From: Pseudohaliea sp964438205
GTDB taxonomy: Bacteria > Pseudomonadota > Gammaproteobacteria > Pseudomonadales > Halieaceae
Assembly (NCBI GenBank): GCA_964438205.1
Contig: CAYTJQ010000020.1
Coordinates: 1-55,418 of the forward strand
Reading direction: 5' to 3'
DNA: 55,418 nucleotides
In this document: positions 33,110-40,920 of the stretch, piece by piece
Layout of the letters: every line of letters starts with the position of its first letter
How positions within the stretch are numbered: position 1 is the first letter of the stretch
The notes under the pieces: generated by a model
What the model saw: the letters and a program-made list of their open reading frames with translations, nothing else
What the model was told of the DNA's origin: nothing
The model's database searches: none
Program-made: the position numbers and the translations under genes

Positions 33110-34207
33110 TTGGCGACGCCGCTGGAACGCTACCAAACGGATATCGAGGAGCACGGTTTCGCCCGCGACCCGGCGCAGGCCGGGGCCGTGGCCGCGCTTG
33201 ACGACCTGTTCTCCCGGCTGGCGGAACGACGGGCCCGGGGCCGCGGCCTCGGCGGCGCGCTGGCGCGGCTGCGACGGCGTCCGCGGCGCCCCGAGACCGG
33301 GCTCTACCTCTGGGGCGGCGTCGGCCGCGGCAAGACCTGGCTCATGGATACCTTTTATGACTGCCTGCCCGCGGAGGGGCGGCAGCGGGTCCATTTCCAC
33401 CGCTTCCTGCAGCGCGTCCACCGCGAGCTGAAAGCCCTGGCGGGAGAGAAGAATCCGCTGGACAGGGTCGCGGACCGGCTGGCCGGCGAGACCGACGTGC
33501 TCTGCTTCGACGAGTTCTTCGTCAGCGACATCGCCGACGCGATGATTCTCGGCAACCTCATGGAGGCGCTCTTCGCCCGCGGCATCACCCTGGTCGCGAC
33601 CTCGAACATCCCGCCGCAGCGCCTTTACGAGAATGGCCTGCAGCGGCAGCGCTTCCTGCCCGCCATCGCCCTGATCGAGGCCCATACCCGGGTGCTGAAC
33701 GTGGACGGCGGCATCGACTACCGGCTGCGGACCCTCGAGCGCGCGCCGCTCTATCACCACCCCCTGGGGGAGGCCGCCACCGCCGCCCTCGAGGATTTCT
33801 TCGCCCGCCTGGCCCCGGAGGCGGGGCAGCCCTGGCAGCGGCTGGAGGTGAACGGCCGCTACCTCACCGCGCGCTGCCTGGCCGACGACGTGGCCTGGTT
33901 CGAGTTCGAGGAGCTCTGCGGCGGCCCGCGCTCCCCGAACGACTACATCGAGCTGGCGCGGGTGTTCCACGCCGTCCTCCTCTCCGGGGTGCGGCCCATG
34001 GGGCGGGCCACGGACGACAGCGCGCGGCGCTTCATCAACCTCGTGGACGAATTCTACGACCGCAACGTGAAGCTGGTGATTGCCGCCGACTGCCCCCTGC
34101 TGTCGCTCTACGAGGGCGGGGGCCTGGGCTTCGAGTTCGAGCGCACCCTGTCGCGGCTGCAGGAGATGCAGTCCCACGATTACCTGGCCCGGGAGCACCG
34201 GCCCTGA
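33110..34207 (+). CDS. zapE: Cell division ATPase ZapE (AFG1-like)
   Basis: ZapE is an AFG1/LACE1-like ATPase that acts on the Z-ring in E. coli. The 365-residue protein has MATPLERYQTDIEEHGFARDPAQ at its TTG start, Walker A GLYLWGGVGRGKTWLMDTFY (~70), Walker B TDVLCFDEFFVSDIADAMIL, the sensor VATSNIPPQRLYENGLQRQRFLPAI and FINLVDEFYDRNVKLVIAAD. It is followed after 15 bases by a 12-nt tandem repeat that runs into the assembly gap. In E. coli it lies beside rplM, so the scaffold join is plausible. Confidence 0.95.
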   Translation: MATPLERYQTDIEEHGFARDPAQAGAVAALDDLFSRLAERRARGRGLGGALARLRRRPRRPETGLYLWGGVGRGKTWLMDTFYDCLPAEGRQRVHFHRFLQRVHRELKALAGEKNPLDRVADRLAGETDVLCFDEFFVSDIADAMILGNLMEALFARGITLVATSNIPPQRLYENGLQRQRFLPAIALIEAHTRVLNVDGGIDYRLRTLERAPLYHHPLGEAATAALEDFFARLAPEAGQPWQRLEVNGRYLTARCLADDVAWFEFEELCGGPRSPNDYIELARVFHAVLLSGVRPMGRATDDSARRFINLVDEFYDRNVKLVIAADCPLLSLYEGGGLGFEFERTLSRLQEMQSHDYLAREHRP

Positions 34208-34222
34208 ACCTCGCGATTGGGC

Positions 34223-34246
34223 GAAGACCTGAAAGAAGACCTGAAA
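34223..34246. repeat. 12-nt tandem repeat abutting the assembly gap
   Basis: GAAGACCTGAAA occurs twice head to tail and the second copy ends exactly where the N run begins, suggesting a longer array that broke the assembly. Confidence 0.85.
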
Positions 34247-34346
34247 NNNNNNNNNNNNNNNNNNNNNNNNNNNNNNNNNNNNNNNNNNNNNNNNNNNNNN
34301 NNNNNNNNNNNNNNNNNNNNNNNNNNNNNNNNNNNNNNNNNNNNNN
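34247..34346. other. Assembly gap (100 N)
   Basis: Exactly 100 N, a conventional placeholder for a gap of unknown size. The flanks (zapE and the rplM promoter) are the neighbours expected from conserved gene order. Confidence 0.99.
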
Positions 34347-34358
34347 CCCTCACGGGGC

Positions 34359-34387
34359 TTGCGACGCCCCGGCCGTTCCAGTAGTAT
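34359..34387 (+). promoter_or_regulatory. rplM-rpsI promoter
   Basis: TTGCGA (34359-34364) and TAGTAT (34382-34387) are separated by 17 nt and lie ~43 nt before the rplM start. The predicted leader is short and includes AAAAGGCGAGA as the ribosome site. Confidence 0.65.
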
Positions 34388-34429
34388 TCGCGCTCTTTTA
34401 TTTCTGCCCCAAAAGGCGAGACGGATTCC

Positions 34430-34858
34430 ATGAAAACTTACAGCGCGAAAGCCGGGGACGTGCACCAGGACTGGTATGTCGTGGACGCCACGGACAAGAC
34501 CCTGGGCCGGCTGGCGGCGGAGATCGCCCACCGCCTTCGCGGCAAGCACAAGCCCGAATACACCCCCCATGTCGATACCGGTGACTACATCGTCGTGGTC
34601 AACTGCGAGAAAGTCCGCGTGACCGGCGCGAAGGCGACCGACAAGATGTACTACCACCACACGGGGTACCCGGGCGGCATCCGCTCCGCGTCGTTCGAGA
34701 AGCTGATCGACAAGGCACCCGAGCGGGTGCTGCAGCGCGCCGTCAAGGGCATGCTGCCGCGCAATCCCCTCGGCCGGGCCATGTTCCGCAAACTGAAGGT
34801 CTATGCCGGCGACGAGCATCCGCACGCCGCGCAGCAGCCGCAACCCCTCAATATCTGA
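34430..34858 (+). CDS. rplM: 50S ribosomal protein L13
   Basis: L13 is an early-assembling 50S protein that binds 23S rRNA. The 142 residues are full length: MKTYSAKAGDVHQDWYVVDATDKTLGRLAAEIAHRLRGKHKPEYTPHVDTGDYIVVVN, then KMYYHHTGYPGG and PERVLQRAVKGMLPRNPLGRAMFRKLKVYAGDEHPHAAQQP. rpsI follows after 24 nt, the conserved two-gene operon. L13 autoregulates this operon in E. coli; no such element was identified here. Confidence 0.99.
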   Translation: MKTYSAKAGDVHQDWYVVDATDKTLGRLAAEIAHRLRGKHKPEYTPHVDTGDYIVVVNCEKVRVTGAKATDKMYYHHTGYPGGIRSASFEKLIDKAPERVLQRAVKGMLPRNPLGRAMFRKLKVYAGDEHPHAAQQPQPLNI

Positions 34859-34882
34859 AGCTCAATACATTAAAGGTCTACC

Positions 34883-35275
34883 ATGGCAGCAACCCAATAC
34901 TACGGCACGGGCCGCCGCAAGACCTCCACGGCTCGCGTGTTCCTGCAGAGCGGCGGCGGCAGCATCACCGTCAACAAGCGCCCGCTGGACCAGTATTTCG
35001 GCCGTGAAGTCGCGCGCATGATCGTCCGCCAGCCCCTCGAACTGGTCGACCTGGTCCAGAAGTTCGACATCAACGTGACCGTTGAAGGCGGCGGCAGCTT
35101 CGGCCAGGCCGGCGCCATCCGCCACGGCATTACCCGCGCCCTCATGGATTACGACGAGTCGCTGCGCGGCACCCTGCGCGGCGCCGGCTTCGTGACCCGC
35201 GACGCCCGTGCGGTGGAGCGCAAGAAGGTGGGCCTGCGCAAGGCGCGCAAGCGTCCGCAGTTCTCCAAGCGCTGA
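34883..35275 (+). CDS. rpsI: 30S ribosomal protein S9
   Basis: S9 is a 30S head protein whose C-terminal tail reaches the P-site tRNA. The 130 residues include YYGTGRRKTSTARVFLQSGGGSITVNKRPLDQYFG, GGGSFGQAGAIRHGITRALMDYD and the basic tail GFVTRDARAVERKKVGLRKARKRPQFSKR ending in the conserved SKR. A strong terminator follows the stop by 38 nt. Confidence 0.99.
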   Translation: MAATQYYGTGRRKTSTARVFLQSGGGSITVNKRPLDQYFGREVARMIVRQPLELVDLVQKFDINVTVEGGGSFGQAGAIRHGITRALMDYDESLRGTLRGAGFVTRDARAVERKKVGLRKARKRPQFSKR

Positions 35276-35313
35276 TCGTCTCGCGGGATTCGCGCAGGCA
35301 TTGTTTCGAGAAG

Positions 35314-35347
35314 CGCCCGCCCTGGATCCCAGGCGGGCGTTTTTTTT
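35314..35347 (+). terminator. Rho-independent terminator after rpsI
   Basis: An 8-bp GC stem (CGCCCGCC with GGCGGGCG) closes a 10-nt loop and is followed directly by eight T. Confidence 0.93.
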
Positions 35348-35391
35348 GGCGCCTTTCCTGGTCGATAGCGGGACAGCGCGGCGTGGTTAAC

Positions 35392-35405
35392 CCTGTATAT
35401 ACAGG
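35392..35405. promoter_or_regulatory. 14-bp perfect palindrome upstream of the petA promoter
   Basis: CCTGTATATACAGG is a perfect palindrome 8 bp upstream of the predicted petA -35. It looks like an operator for a dimeric regulator. The spacing (CTGT-N4-ACAG) is wrong for a LexA box (N8). Confidence 0.5.
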
Positions 35406-35413
35406 TCCTTTCC

Positions 35414-35442
35414 TTGTATGGCGGTAGCAAAGTCATTACCAT
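35414..35442 (+). promoter_or_regulatory. Candidate petA promoter
   Basis: TTGTAT (35414-35419) and TACCAT (35437-35442) are spaced by 17 nt, ~76 nt before the petA start. GGGAGA near the start serves as ribosome site. Confidence 0.5.
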
Positions 35443-35518
35443 TTAGCGGCTTTTTGAATCCCCTTCCCGCGCAGTCAGCATCCGTGCGTCCCCAGGGGAG
35501 CAATTCGGGAGACAAGCA

Positions 35519-36112
35519 ATGACCACTGAAGACGTGAACAACGGCCGGCGCCGCTTCCTCACGGTTGCGACCAGTGCCGTCGGGGCTGCCGGCGTAGTCG
35601 GCATCGCGGTACCTTTCGTCGGCTCCTGGAACCCTTCGGCGAAGGCCGAGGCGGCGGGCGCGCCGGTCAAGGCGGACCTGACCAAGCTCGAGCCCGGCGC
35701 GATGGTCGTCGTCGAGTGGCGCGGCAAGCCGGTCTACGTGGTTCACCGCACGGCGGAGATGCTCGAGCTGCTGTCCTCCGTCGATGGCTATCTCAAGGAC
35801 CCGGAGTCGGAGAATGCTATCCAGCCGCCCTACGTGTCAGGCATCGAGCGGTCCATCCGGCCCGAGTACCTGGTGATCGAGGGCCTTTGCACGCACCTGG
35901 GCTGCGCGCCGAAATTCCGCCCCGAAGTGGGCGCCGCGGATCTCGGTGGTGACAAGTGGGCGGGCGGCTTCTTCTGCCCCTGCCACGGCTCCAAGTTCGA
36001 TCTCGCCGGCCGCGTTTACAGCGGCGTGCCGGCCTCGACGAACCTCGTTATCCCGCCGCACAACTTCGCGGGCAACATCCTTGAAATCGGCGTTGATGCG
36101 GAGGCTGCCTGA
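35519..36112 (+). CDS. petA: Ubiquinol-cytochrome c reductase Rieske iron-sulfur subunit
   Basis: The Rieske protein takes the first electron from quinol at the Qo site of the bc1 complex. The N-terminus NNGRRRFLTVATSAVGAAGVVGIAVPFVGSW is an uncleaved Tat-type anchor. The [2Fe-2S] ligands are in CTHLGCAPKF (~124) and FFCPCHGSKFDLAGRVYSGVPAS (~150), each with Cys and His. The length of 197 is normal. The stop overlaps the start of the cytochrome b/c1 gene by one base (TGATG). Confidence 0.97.
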   Translation: MTTEDVNNGRRRFLTVATSAVGAAGVVGIAVPFVGSWNPSAKAEAAGAPVKADLTKLEPGAMVVVEWRGKPVYVVHRTAEMLELLSSVDGYLKDPESENAIQPPYVSGIERSIRPEYLVIEGLCTHLGCAPKFRPEVGAADLGGDKWAGGFFCPCHGSKFDLAGRVYSGVPASTNLVIPPHNFAGNILEIGVDAEAA

Positions 36113-38136
36113 TGGTCAACATGCTCATTGGACTGCGCGACTGGGTAGATGACCGCCTGCCGATCGTGCGCGCGTGGAACACCCACATGGGCCAGTACTA
36201 CGCGCCGAAGAACTTCAACGTCTGGTATTACTTCGGTGTCCTGTCCCTGGTAGTCCTCGTCAACCAGCTGCTCACCGGCATCTGGCTGACCATGAACTAC
36301 ACGCCCAGCGCGGAAGAGGCCTTCGCCTCCGTCGAGTACATCATGCGCGACGTGGACTATGGCTGGATCCTGCGCTACATGCACTCCACCGGTGCCTCCG
36401 CCTTCTTCGTGGTGGTCTACCTGCACATGTTCCGGGCGCTCCTCTACGGCTCCTACAAGAAGCCGCGGGAGCTCATCTGGATCTTCGGCATGCTGATCTT
36501 CATCGTGCTCATGGCGGAGGCCTTCGTCGGCTACGTGCTGCCCTGGGGCCAGATGTCCTACTGGGGCGCGCAGGTGATCATCTCGCTGTTCGGGGCCATC
36601 CCCGTGGTCGGTGAGGATCTCGTAACCTGGATCCGCGGTGATTACCTGATTTCCGGCATCACGCTGAACCGCTTCTTCGCCCTGCACGTGGTGGCGCTGC
36701 CCATCGTCCTCCTCGCCCTGGTGGTGCTTCACCTGCTGGCGCTGCACGAAGTCGGCTCGAACAATCCCGACGGGGTCGAGATCAAGAAGAACAAGGGTCC
36801 GGACGGTATCCCGCTCGACGGCATCCCCTTCCACCCTTACTACACGGTGCACGATATCCCGGCGATCGGCGTGTTCCTGTTCATCTTCTGCGCGGTGATG
36901 TTCTTCATGCCGGAGATGGGCGGCTACTTCCTCGAGTACGCCAACTTCGAAGAGGCGGACCCGCTGAAGACGCCCGAGCACATCGCCCCGGTGTGGTACT
37001 TCACCCCGTTCTACTCGGTGCTGCGCGCCATCCCGGACAAGTTCTGGGGCTTCGTGGCCTTTGCGGTTTCCGTGGCGATCCCGTTCCTGCTGCCGTGGCT
37101 CGACCGCAGCCCGGTGAAGAGCTGGCGCTACCGTGGCCCGATCAACAAGGTGGCCCTGGTGCTGTTCGTGGCCTCTTTCCTGATCCTCGGCGTGCTTGGC
37201 GTCAAGGCGCCGACGGAAGCGCGTACGGTCCTCACCCAGATCTGCACCGTCATCTACTTCGCCTTTTTCCTGCTCATGCCGGTCTGGTCCAGCATGGACA
37301 AGACCAAGCCGGTCCCCGAGCGGGTCACCATGGACGGCGGCATGGGCAAGCTGGGTGTGCTCGGTGCGGCCGCGCTCATCGCGTTCCTCACGGTGATACC
37401 GCTCAAGGTCGTCGGCGCGGAGAGCGCCTATGACTGCGGCGCGATCCCCTGCGACGAGTTCGAGGCGGACATGGGCGACAAGGCCTCCCTGCAGCACGGC
37501 GCCAAGCTTTACATGAACTACTGCATGGGCTGCCACTCGCTGGAGTACGCCCGCTACAATCGCATGGCGCGGGACCTGGGCATCCCGGAGGAGCTGGTCC
37601 TCGACAACCTGGTCTTCGACCCGGAAGTGAAAATCGGCTCGCTGATGGGCAACGCCATGGACAAGGAGCGCGCGAAGGAGTGGTTCGGTGCGGCGCCGCC
37701 GGACCTCACCCTCGTTTCCCGCGCGCGCCAGCCGGAGTGGGTCTACACCTACCTGAAGAGCTTCTACAAGGATGACTCCCGCCCCTACGGCGTCAACAAT
37801 CTCGTTTTTGCCAACGTCGGCATGCCCCACACTCTCCTCGACCTGCAGGGTCTGCAGGAGTGTGTCGCTACCGGCGAGGGCAGCGAGGTGGACCCGCTCT
37901 CCGGCGAGGCCACCCACTCCAACCCCTGCGGCACCCTCGAGGTGACCGAGCCCGGCACCCTGAGCGAGGAAGAGTTCGACAGCGCCATGTACGATCTCAC
38001 CAATTTCCTCGCCTACACCGCCGAGCCGATGCAGGCCGACCGCAAGCGGATCGGGGTCTACACACTCCTGTTCATTGCGGTATTCTTTGTCTTCGCCTGG
38101 TTGCTGAACCGGGAGTACTGGAAGGACGTCCACTGA
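36112..38136 (+). CDS. Fused cytochrome b / cytochrome c1 of the bc1 complex
   Basis: A single 674-residue frame encodes both subunits. Residues 1-~405 are cytochrome b: heme His residues lie in RYMHSTGASAFFVVVYLHMFR and NRFFALHVVALPIVLLALVVLH, and the Qo motif reads PVWY (~292) rather than PEWY. Residues ~411-674 are cytochrome c1: an internal hydrophobic segment (KLGVLGAAALIAFLTVIPLKVVGA), the heme site YCMGCHSLEYARYN (~471), the likely Met ligand in ANVGMPHTLL, and a C-terminal anchor (GVYTLLFIAVFFVFAWLLNREYW). A related fused gene (fbcH) in Bradyrhizobium is cleaved after translation; cleavage after VVGA is plausible here. ATGs at 37330 and 37342 could also start c1 separately. Confidence 0.94.
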   Translation: MVNMLIGLRDWVDDRLPIVRAWNTHMGQYYAPKNFNVWYYFGVLSLVVLVNQLLTGIWLTMNYTPSAEEAFASVEYIMRDVDYGWILRYMHSTGASAFFVVVYLHMFRALLYGSYKKPRELIWIFGMLIFIVLMAEAFVGYVLPWGQMSYWGAQVIISLFGAIPVVGEDLVTWIRGDYLISGITLNRFFALHVVALPIVLLALVVLHLLALHEVGSNNPDGVEIKKNKGPDGIPLDGIPFHPYYTVHDIPAIGVFLFIFCAVMFFMPEMGGYFLEYANFEEADPLKTPEHIAPVWYFTPFYSVLRAIPDKFWGFVAFAVSVAIPFLLPWLDRSPVKSWRYRGPINKVALVLFVASFLILGVLGVKAPTEARTVLTQICTVIYFAFFLLMPVWSSMDKTKPVPERVTMDGGMGKLGVLGAAALIAFLTVIPLKVVGAESAYDCGAIPCDEFEADMGDKASLQHGAKLYMNYCMGCHSLEYARYNRMARDLGIPEELVLDNLVFDPEVKIGSLMGNAMDKERAKEWFGAAPPDLTLVSRARQPEWVYTYLKSFYKDDSRPYGVNNLVFANVGMPHTLLDLQGLQECVATGEGSEVDPLSGEATHSNPCGTLEVTEPGTLSEEEFDSAMYDLTNFLAYTAEPMQADRKRIGVYTLLFIAVFFVFAWLLNREYWKDVH

Positions 38137-38221
38137 CGCGCAAGCGCCGCAGGTCGTCTCGCCGGTGCCGTTGGCACCAGCCAGCGCCCGGGGGTACAGT
38201 GGCCTCACTAGGGAAAGTGAC

Positions 38222-38854
38222 ATGGGCGTAGTAACCAAGCGGTCTTCAATGGTTTTTTTCTCCGATCCGACAGACCATTACAGCCACCGGGTCCGCATCG
38301 TGCTCGCCGAGAAGGGCGTGACGGTGGACCTCGTCGAGGGCGACACGGCGCACCCGCCGGCGGAACTTGGTGACCTGAACCCCTACCACTCCATGCCCAC
38401 CCTGGTGGACCGGGACCTGGTCCTCTACGAGAGCCACGTGATGATGGAGTACCTCGACGAGCGCTTCCCGCACCCGCCGCTGCTGCCGGTCTACCCGGTG
38501 GCAAGGGCCGAGAGCCGGCTGTTCATGTGGCGCATCGAGAAGGACTGGTGCTCGCTCATCGAGTCGATCCAGAACTCCCGCAGCGACAACGTGATCAAGA
38601 AGGCCACCAAGGAACTCCGCGAGAGCATCCTGGCGATTGCGCCGATCTTCGCCGAGAAGGCGTTTTTCATGAACGACGAGTTCACCCTCGTCGACTGCTG
38701 CATCGCGCCGATCCTCTGGCGCCTGCCCTCCCTGGGCGTGGATATCCGCCCGAGCAAGCAGTCAAAGCCCCTGCTGGCCTACATGGATACGCTGTTCAGC
38801 CGCGAGTCCTTCCAGCAGAGCCTGTCCGAGCAGGAGCGGGAGTTGCGTCTCTGA
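38222..38854 (+). CDS. sspA: Stringent starvation protein A
   Basis: SspA is a glutathione-S-transferase-fold protein that binds RNA polymerase under starvation. The 210 residues start MGVVTKRSSMVFFSDPTDHYSHRVRIVLAEKGV, then VEGDTAHPPAELGDLNPYHSMPTLVDRDLVLYESHVMMEYLDERFPHPPLLP (N domain) and a helical C domain with EFTLVDCCIAPILWRLPSLGV. The start has a GGGAAAG ribosome site close upstream. It lies between petBC and sspB, as in many relatives. Confidence 0.96.
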   Translation: MGVVTKRSSMVFFSDPTDHYSHRVRIVLAEKGVTVDLVEGDTAHPPAELGDLNPYHSMPTLVDRDLVLYESHVMMEYLDERFPHPPLLPVYPVARAESRLFMWRIEKDWCSLIESIQNSRSDNVIKKATKELRESILAIAPIFAEKAFFMNDEFTLVDCCIAPILWRLPSLGVDIRPSKQSKPLLAYMDTLFSRESFQQSLSEQERELRL

Positions 38855-38873
38855 GTCGGGGGTCGCACCGCGC

Positions 38874-39281
38874 GTGAATTCCAGCCGCCCGTACATTCTC
38901 CGTGCCCTCTACGACTGGATCGTCGACAATGACTGCACGCCCCACATTCTCGTGGACGCGCTGCAGCCCGGTGTCGAGGTGCCCTCGGAGTACGTGAAGG
39001 ACGGCCAGATCGTGCTCAACGTGTCGCCGACGGCCGTCATCGACCTGCACCTGTCCAATCACCTCGTCACCTTCAACGGCCGCTTCGGTGGCCAGCCGAT
39101 GGACGTGGCTTTCCCGGTCACCGCCGTACTCGGCATCTACGCGCGGGAGAACGGGCAGGGCATGGTCTTCGAGCCGGACGACCCGCCGGAGCCCCCCGAG
39201 GGCGGCCCACCGCCGGTAGATGGCCCGGGCAGCGACGAGCGGCGTTCAGCCGGGCGCCCCGCCCTCAAGGTGGTGAAGTAA
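38874..39281 (+). CDS. sspB: ClpXP adaptor SspB
   Basis: SspB delivers ssrA-tagged proteins to ClpXP. The 135 residues have RPYILRALYDWIVDNDCTPHILVDALQPGVEVPSEYVKDGQIVLNVSPTAVIDLHLSNHLVTFNGRFGG and PVTAVLGIYARENGQGMVFE, then a Pro/Glu/Gly-rich linker and a C-terminal GRPALKVVK, the ClpX-binding tail. The GTG start is 19 nt after the sspA stop. Confidence 0.96.
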   Translation: MNSSRPYILRALYDWIVDNDCTPHILVDALQPGVEVPSEYVKDGQIVLNVSPTAVIDLHLSNHLVTFNGRFGGQPMDVAFPVTAVLGIYARENGQGMVFEPDDPPEPPEGGPPPVDGPGSDERRSAGRPALKVVK

Positions 39282-39310
39282 GCCGCTTCGCTGCGGGCGC
39301 CCGCCGCCGG

Positions 39311-39910
39311 TCACGCGTCGATCAGTTCGAAGAGCCGCACCACGCGCTGTACGCCGGAGATATCTGCCGCCATGGCGGCGATGCGATCGGCCTCCTCGCC
39401 GGTGACCATCCCCATGAGGTAGACCACCCCGTTTTCCGTCACCACCTTGGTGCGCAGCCCGGGCGTATCCGGCTTGCCGATCAGCCAGCTCTTTACCTTG
39501 GTCGAGATCCAGGTGTCGGAGGTGCGGGTCATGATAGAGCTGGGTGCCGCCACCTCGAGCTCGTTGTAGATCCGGCGGACCTCGCGCAGCTTGCGCACCA
39601 CCTCCGTGGCCTTGCCCTTCAGGGTCTCGTTCGGCACCTGCCCGGCGATGAGCACATAGCCGTTGTAGCTCACCACCACGAGGTGGGCGTCGTCGAAGGC
39701 CTCGTCGGCGGCGTGCATGTTCACCACGGCCTTGATCTCGATGCTCTCGTCCGCCACCCGCCGGGCGAAGGTCCGCTCGCCGGGCTCCTCCTCGATGGTG
39801 TTGGTCTCCGAGGCGACGAGGATCTGGGTACAGCCCGTGACGCCGCCGAGGGCGAGGAGCAGGGGCAGGGACAGGACGAGCAGGGTGCGACGATTCCAGG
39901 ATGCAATCAT
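39311..39910 (-). CDS. BON-domain lipoprotein (DolP/YraP-like)
   Basis: This is an outer-membrane lipoprotein with two BON domains, like DolP of E. coli, which supports outer-membrane integrity. The signal is RRTLLVLSLPLLLALGGVTGC with lipobox VTGC (~26). BON domains are DESIEIKAVVNMHAADEAFDDAHLVVVSYNGYVLIAGQVPNETLKGKATEVVRKLREVRRIYNELEV and TWISTKVKSWLIGKPDTPGLRTKVVTENGVVYLMGMVTGEEADRIAAMAADISGVQRVVRLFELI. The ATG at 39910 overlaps the SIS gene stop (ATGA). Confidence 0.9.
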   Translation of the reverse strand: MIASWNRRTLLVLSLPLLLALGGVTGCTQILVASETNTIEEEPGERTFARRVADESIEIKAVVNMHAADEAFDDAHLVVVSYNGYVLIAGQVPNETLKGKATEVVRKLREVRRIYNELEVAAPSSIMTRTSDTWISTKVKSWLIGKPDTPGLRTKVVTENGVVYLMGMVTGEEADRIAAMAADISGVQRVVRLFELIDA

Positions 39911-40455
39911 GAGCCGAACAGGTTCACTTCTATCAGGTGGCAGAGGCACCCCAGGGCCATGGCCTCCAGGGTCAGGAGCTGGTCGCGGGGCGCGGCCGGG
40001 AGGGCGATGACGATGCGGCCGTCGCCCGTCGGGGGCAGGCCCGGGCAGCCCTCATAGGACAGGAGCACGAGCGCCGGGTTCCCGGCAGCCGCCACGCCGA
40101 GCGCCCCGGCGAGGGCGGCGCCGTCGCCGCTGTCCAGGGCGAGGAGCAGGTCCCCGGGGCGGACCAGGGCCCGCGCCTCCCGCCAGGGCGCCGCGGGGTC
40201 GCCCGGATCTGCCAGGGCGACGGCGGGGAGGGCCGGCCGTTCCGGGCCGGCACCGAGCATCAGGCGGTCCGCCGCGTAGCGGGCGAGGGCACGGTCGGCG
40301 CCGGCGCCGGCACAGAAGACGGTGCCGCCGTCGACCAGGCAGTGCGTGACCGCCTCCGCCGCGGCCTCCAGGGGGCGGGCGATCGTGTCCACGGACAGGG
40401 CGGTATGCTCCAGCAGGGCCTGGAAGTGGCTGGCGATCTCCGTGTACTGGTCCAG
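39907..40455 (-). CDS. SIS-domain protein, DiaA-like
   Basis: DiaA/GmhA-like SIS proteins bind phosphosugars or, as DiaA, DnaA during replication initiation. The core reads VDGGTVFCAGAGADRALARYAADRLMLGAGPERPALPAVALADPGDP, then LVRPGDLLLALDSGDGAALAGALGVA and the end EAMALGCLCHLIEVNLFGS. The first canonical start is GTG at 40392, but a 21-residue N-terminal helix (LDQYTEIASHFQALLEHTALS) lies in frame before it and matches the DiaA lead in length. It would start at CTG 40455, with GGAG a few bases upstream; no ATG, GTG or TTG is available there. Several GxGxS-type loop residues differ from DiaA, so substrate binding may be altered. Confidence 0.8.
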   Translation of the reverse strand: MDQYTEIASHFQALLEHTALSVDTIARPLEAAAEAVTHCLVDGGTVFCAGAGADRALARYAADRLMLGAGPERPALPAVALADPGDPAAPWREARALVRPGDLLLALDSGDGAALAGALGVAAAGNPALVLLSYEGCPGLPPTGDGRIVIALPAAPRDQLLTLEAMALGCLCHLIEVNLFGS

Positions 40456-40530
40456 GGGCTGTCTCCGCGGTTGGCCGGGCCCGGGCCCTCGCTCCGGCCG
40501 CTGTGGTCCGCTGCCCAGGGCGGCCGGTGC

Positions 40531-40881
40531 TCAGAAGGCGTTCTCGATCAGGCGGGGCCGAAGCTTACCGGAGCGGGGCCCCGGTTCCCAGACTACCACG
40601 TCGAAACGGCACGGCGGTGTCGCAGCGTGCCAGCGGCAGGCGAGGAAGTGGGCGGCGGCGCGGCGCAGCTTCGCCTGCTTGCGGGCGTCCACGCTGGCCG
40701 CCGCGCTGACATAGCGGGGGTTGCTGCGGGCGCGCACCTCGACAAAGCGCAGCCCGCCCGGGTCGAGCGCGACGATATCCAGTTCGCCGGCGCGGCAGCG
40801 GTAGTTGCGGGCGAGGATGCGGCTGCCGCGGGCGGCCAGCCAGCGGGCCGTGGCGGCCTCGTAGTCATCGCCGGTGGCCAT
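40531..40881 (-). CDS. yraN: YraN family protein (UPF0102)
   Basis: The 116-residue protein has the endonuclease-like core of the family: ARWLAARGSRILARNYRCRAGELDIVALDPGGLRFVEVRARSNPRYVSAAASVDARKQAKLRRAAAHFLA, with the E-x-D-x(n)-E-V-R pattern of a PD-(D/E)XK fold. The function is unknown. It sits between lpoA and the DiaA-like gene, the conserved order. Confidence 0.93.
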   Translation of the reverse strand: MATGDDYEAATARWLAARGSRILARNYRCRAGELDIVALDPGGLRFVEVRARSNPRYVSAAASVDARKQAKLRRAAAHFLACRWHAATPPCRFDVVVWEPGPRSGKLRPRLIENAF

Positions 40882-40920
40882 GGGCGGAGCTCCTCCCGGG
40901 AAACACCCGCCGCAGTCTAG

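Noticed and set aside
34180..34431. Small minus-strand ORF spanning the N gap
   Set aside because: It depends on unknown bases and translates the 12-nt repeat (FQVFFQVF); no support as a gene.
35392..35405. LexA box upstream of petA
   Set aside because: The palindrome has CTGT-N4-ACAG; LexA boxes need CTGT-N8-ACAG, and bc1 genes are not an SOS target.
36016..38238. A 740-codon minus-strand frame opposite petA/petBC
   Set aside because: Composition is His/Val/Glu-rich shadow sequence with no recognisable fold, opposite well-conserved heme proteins.
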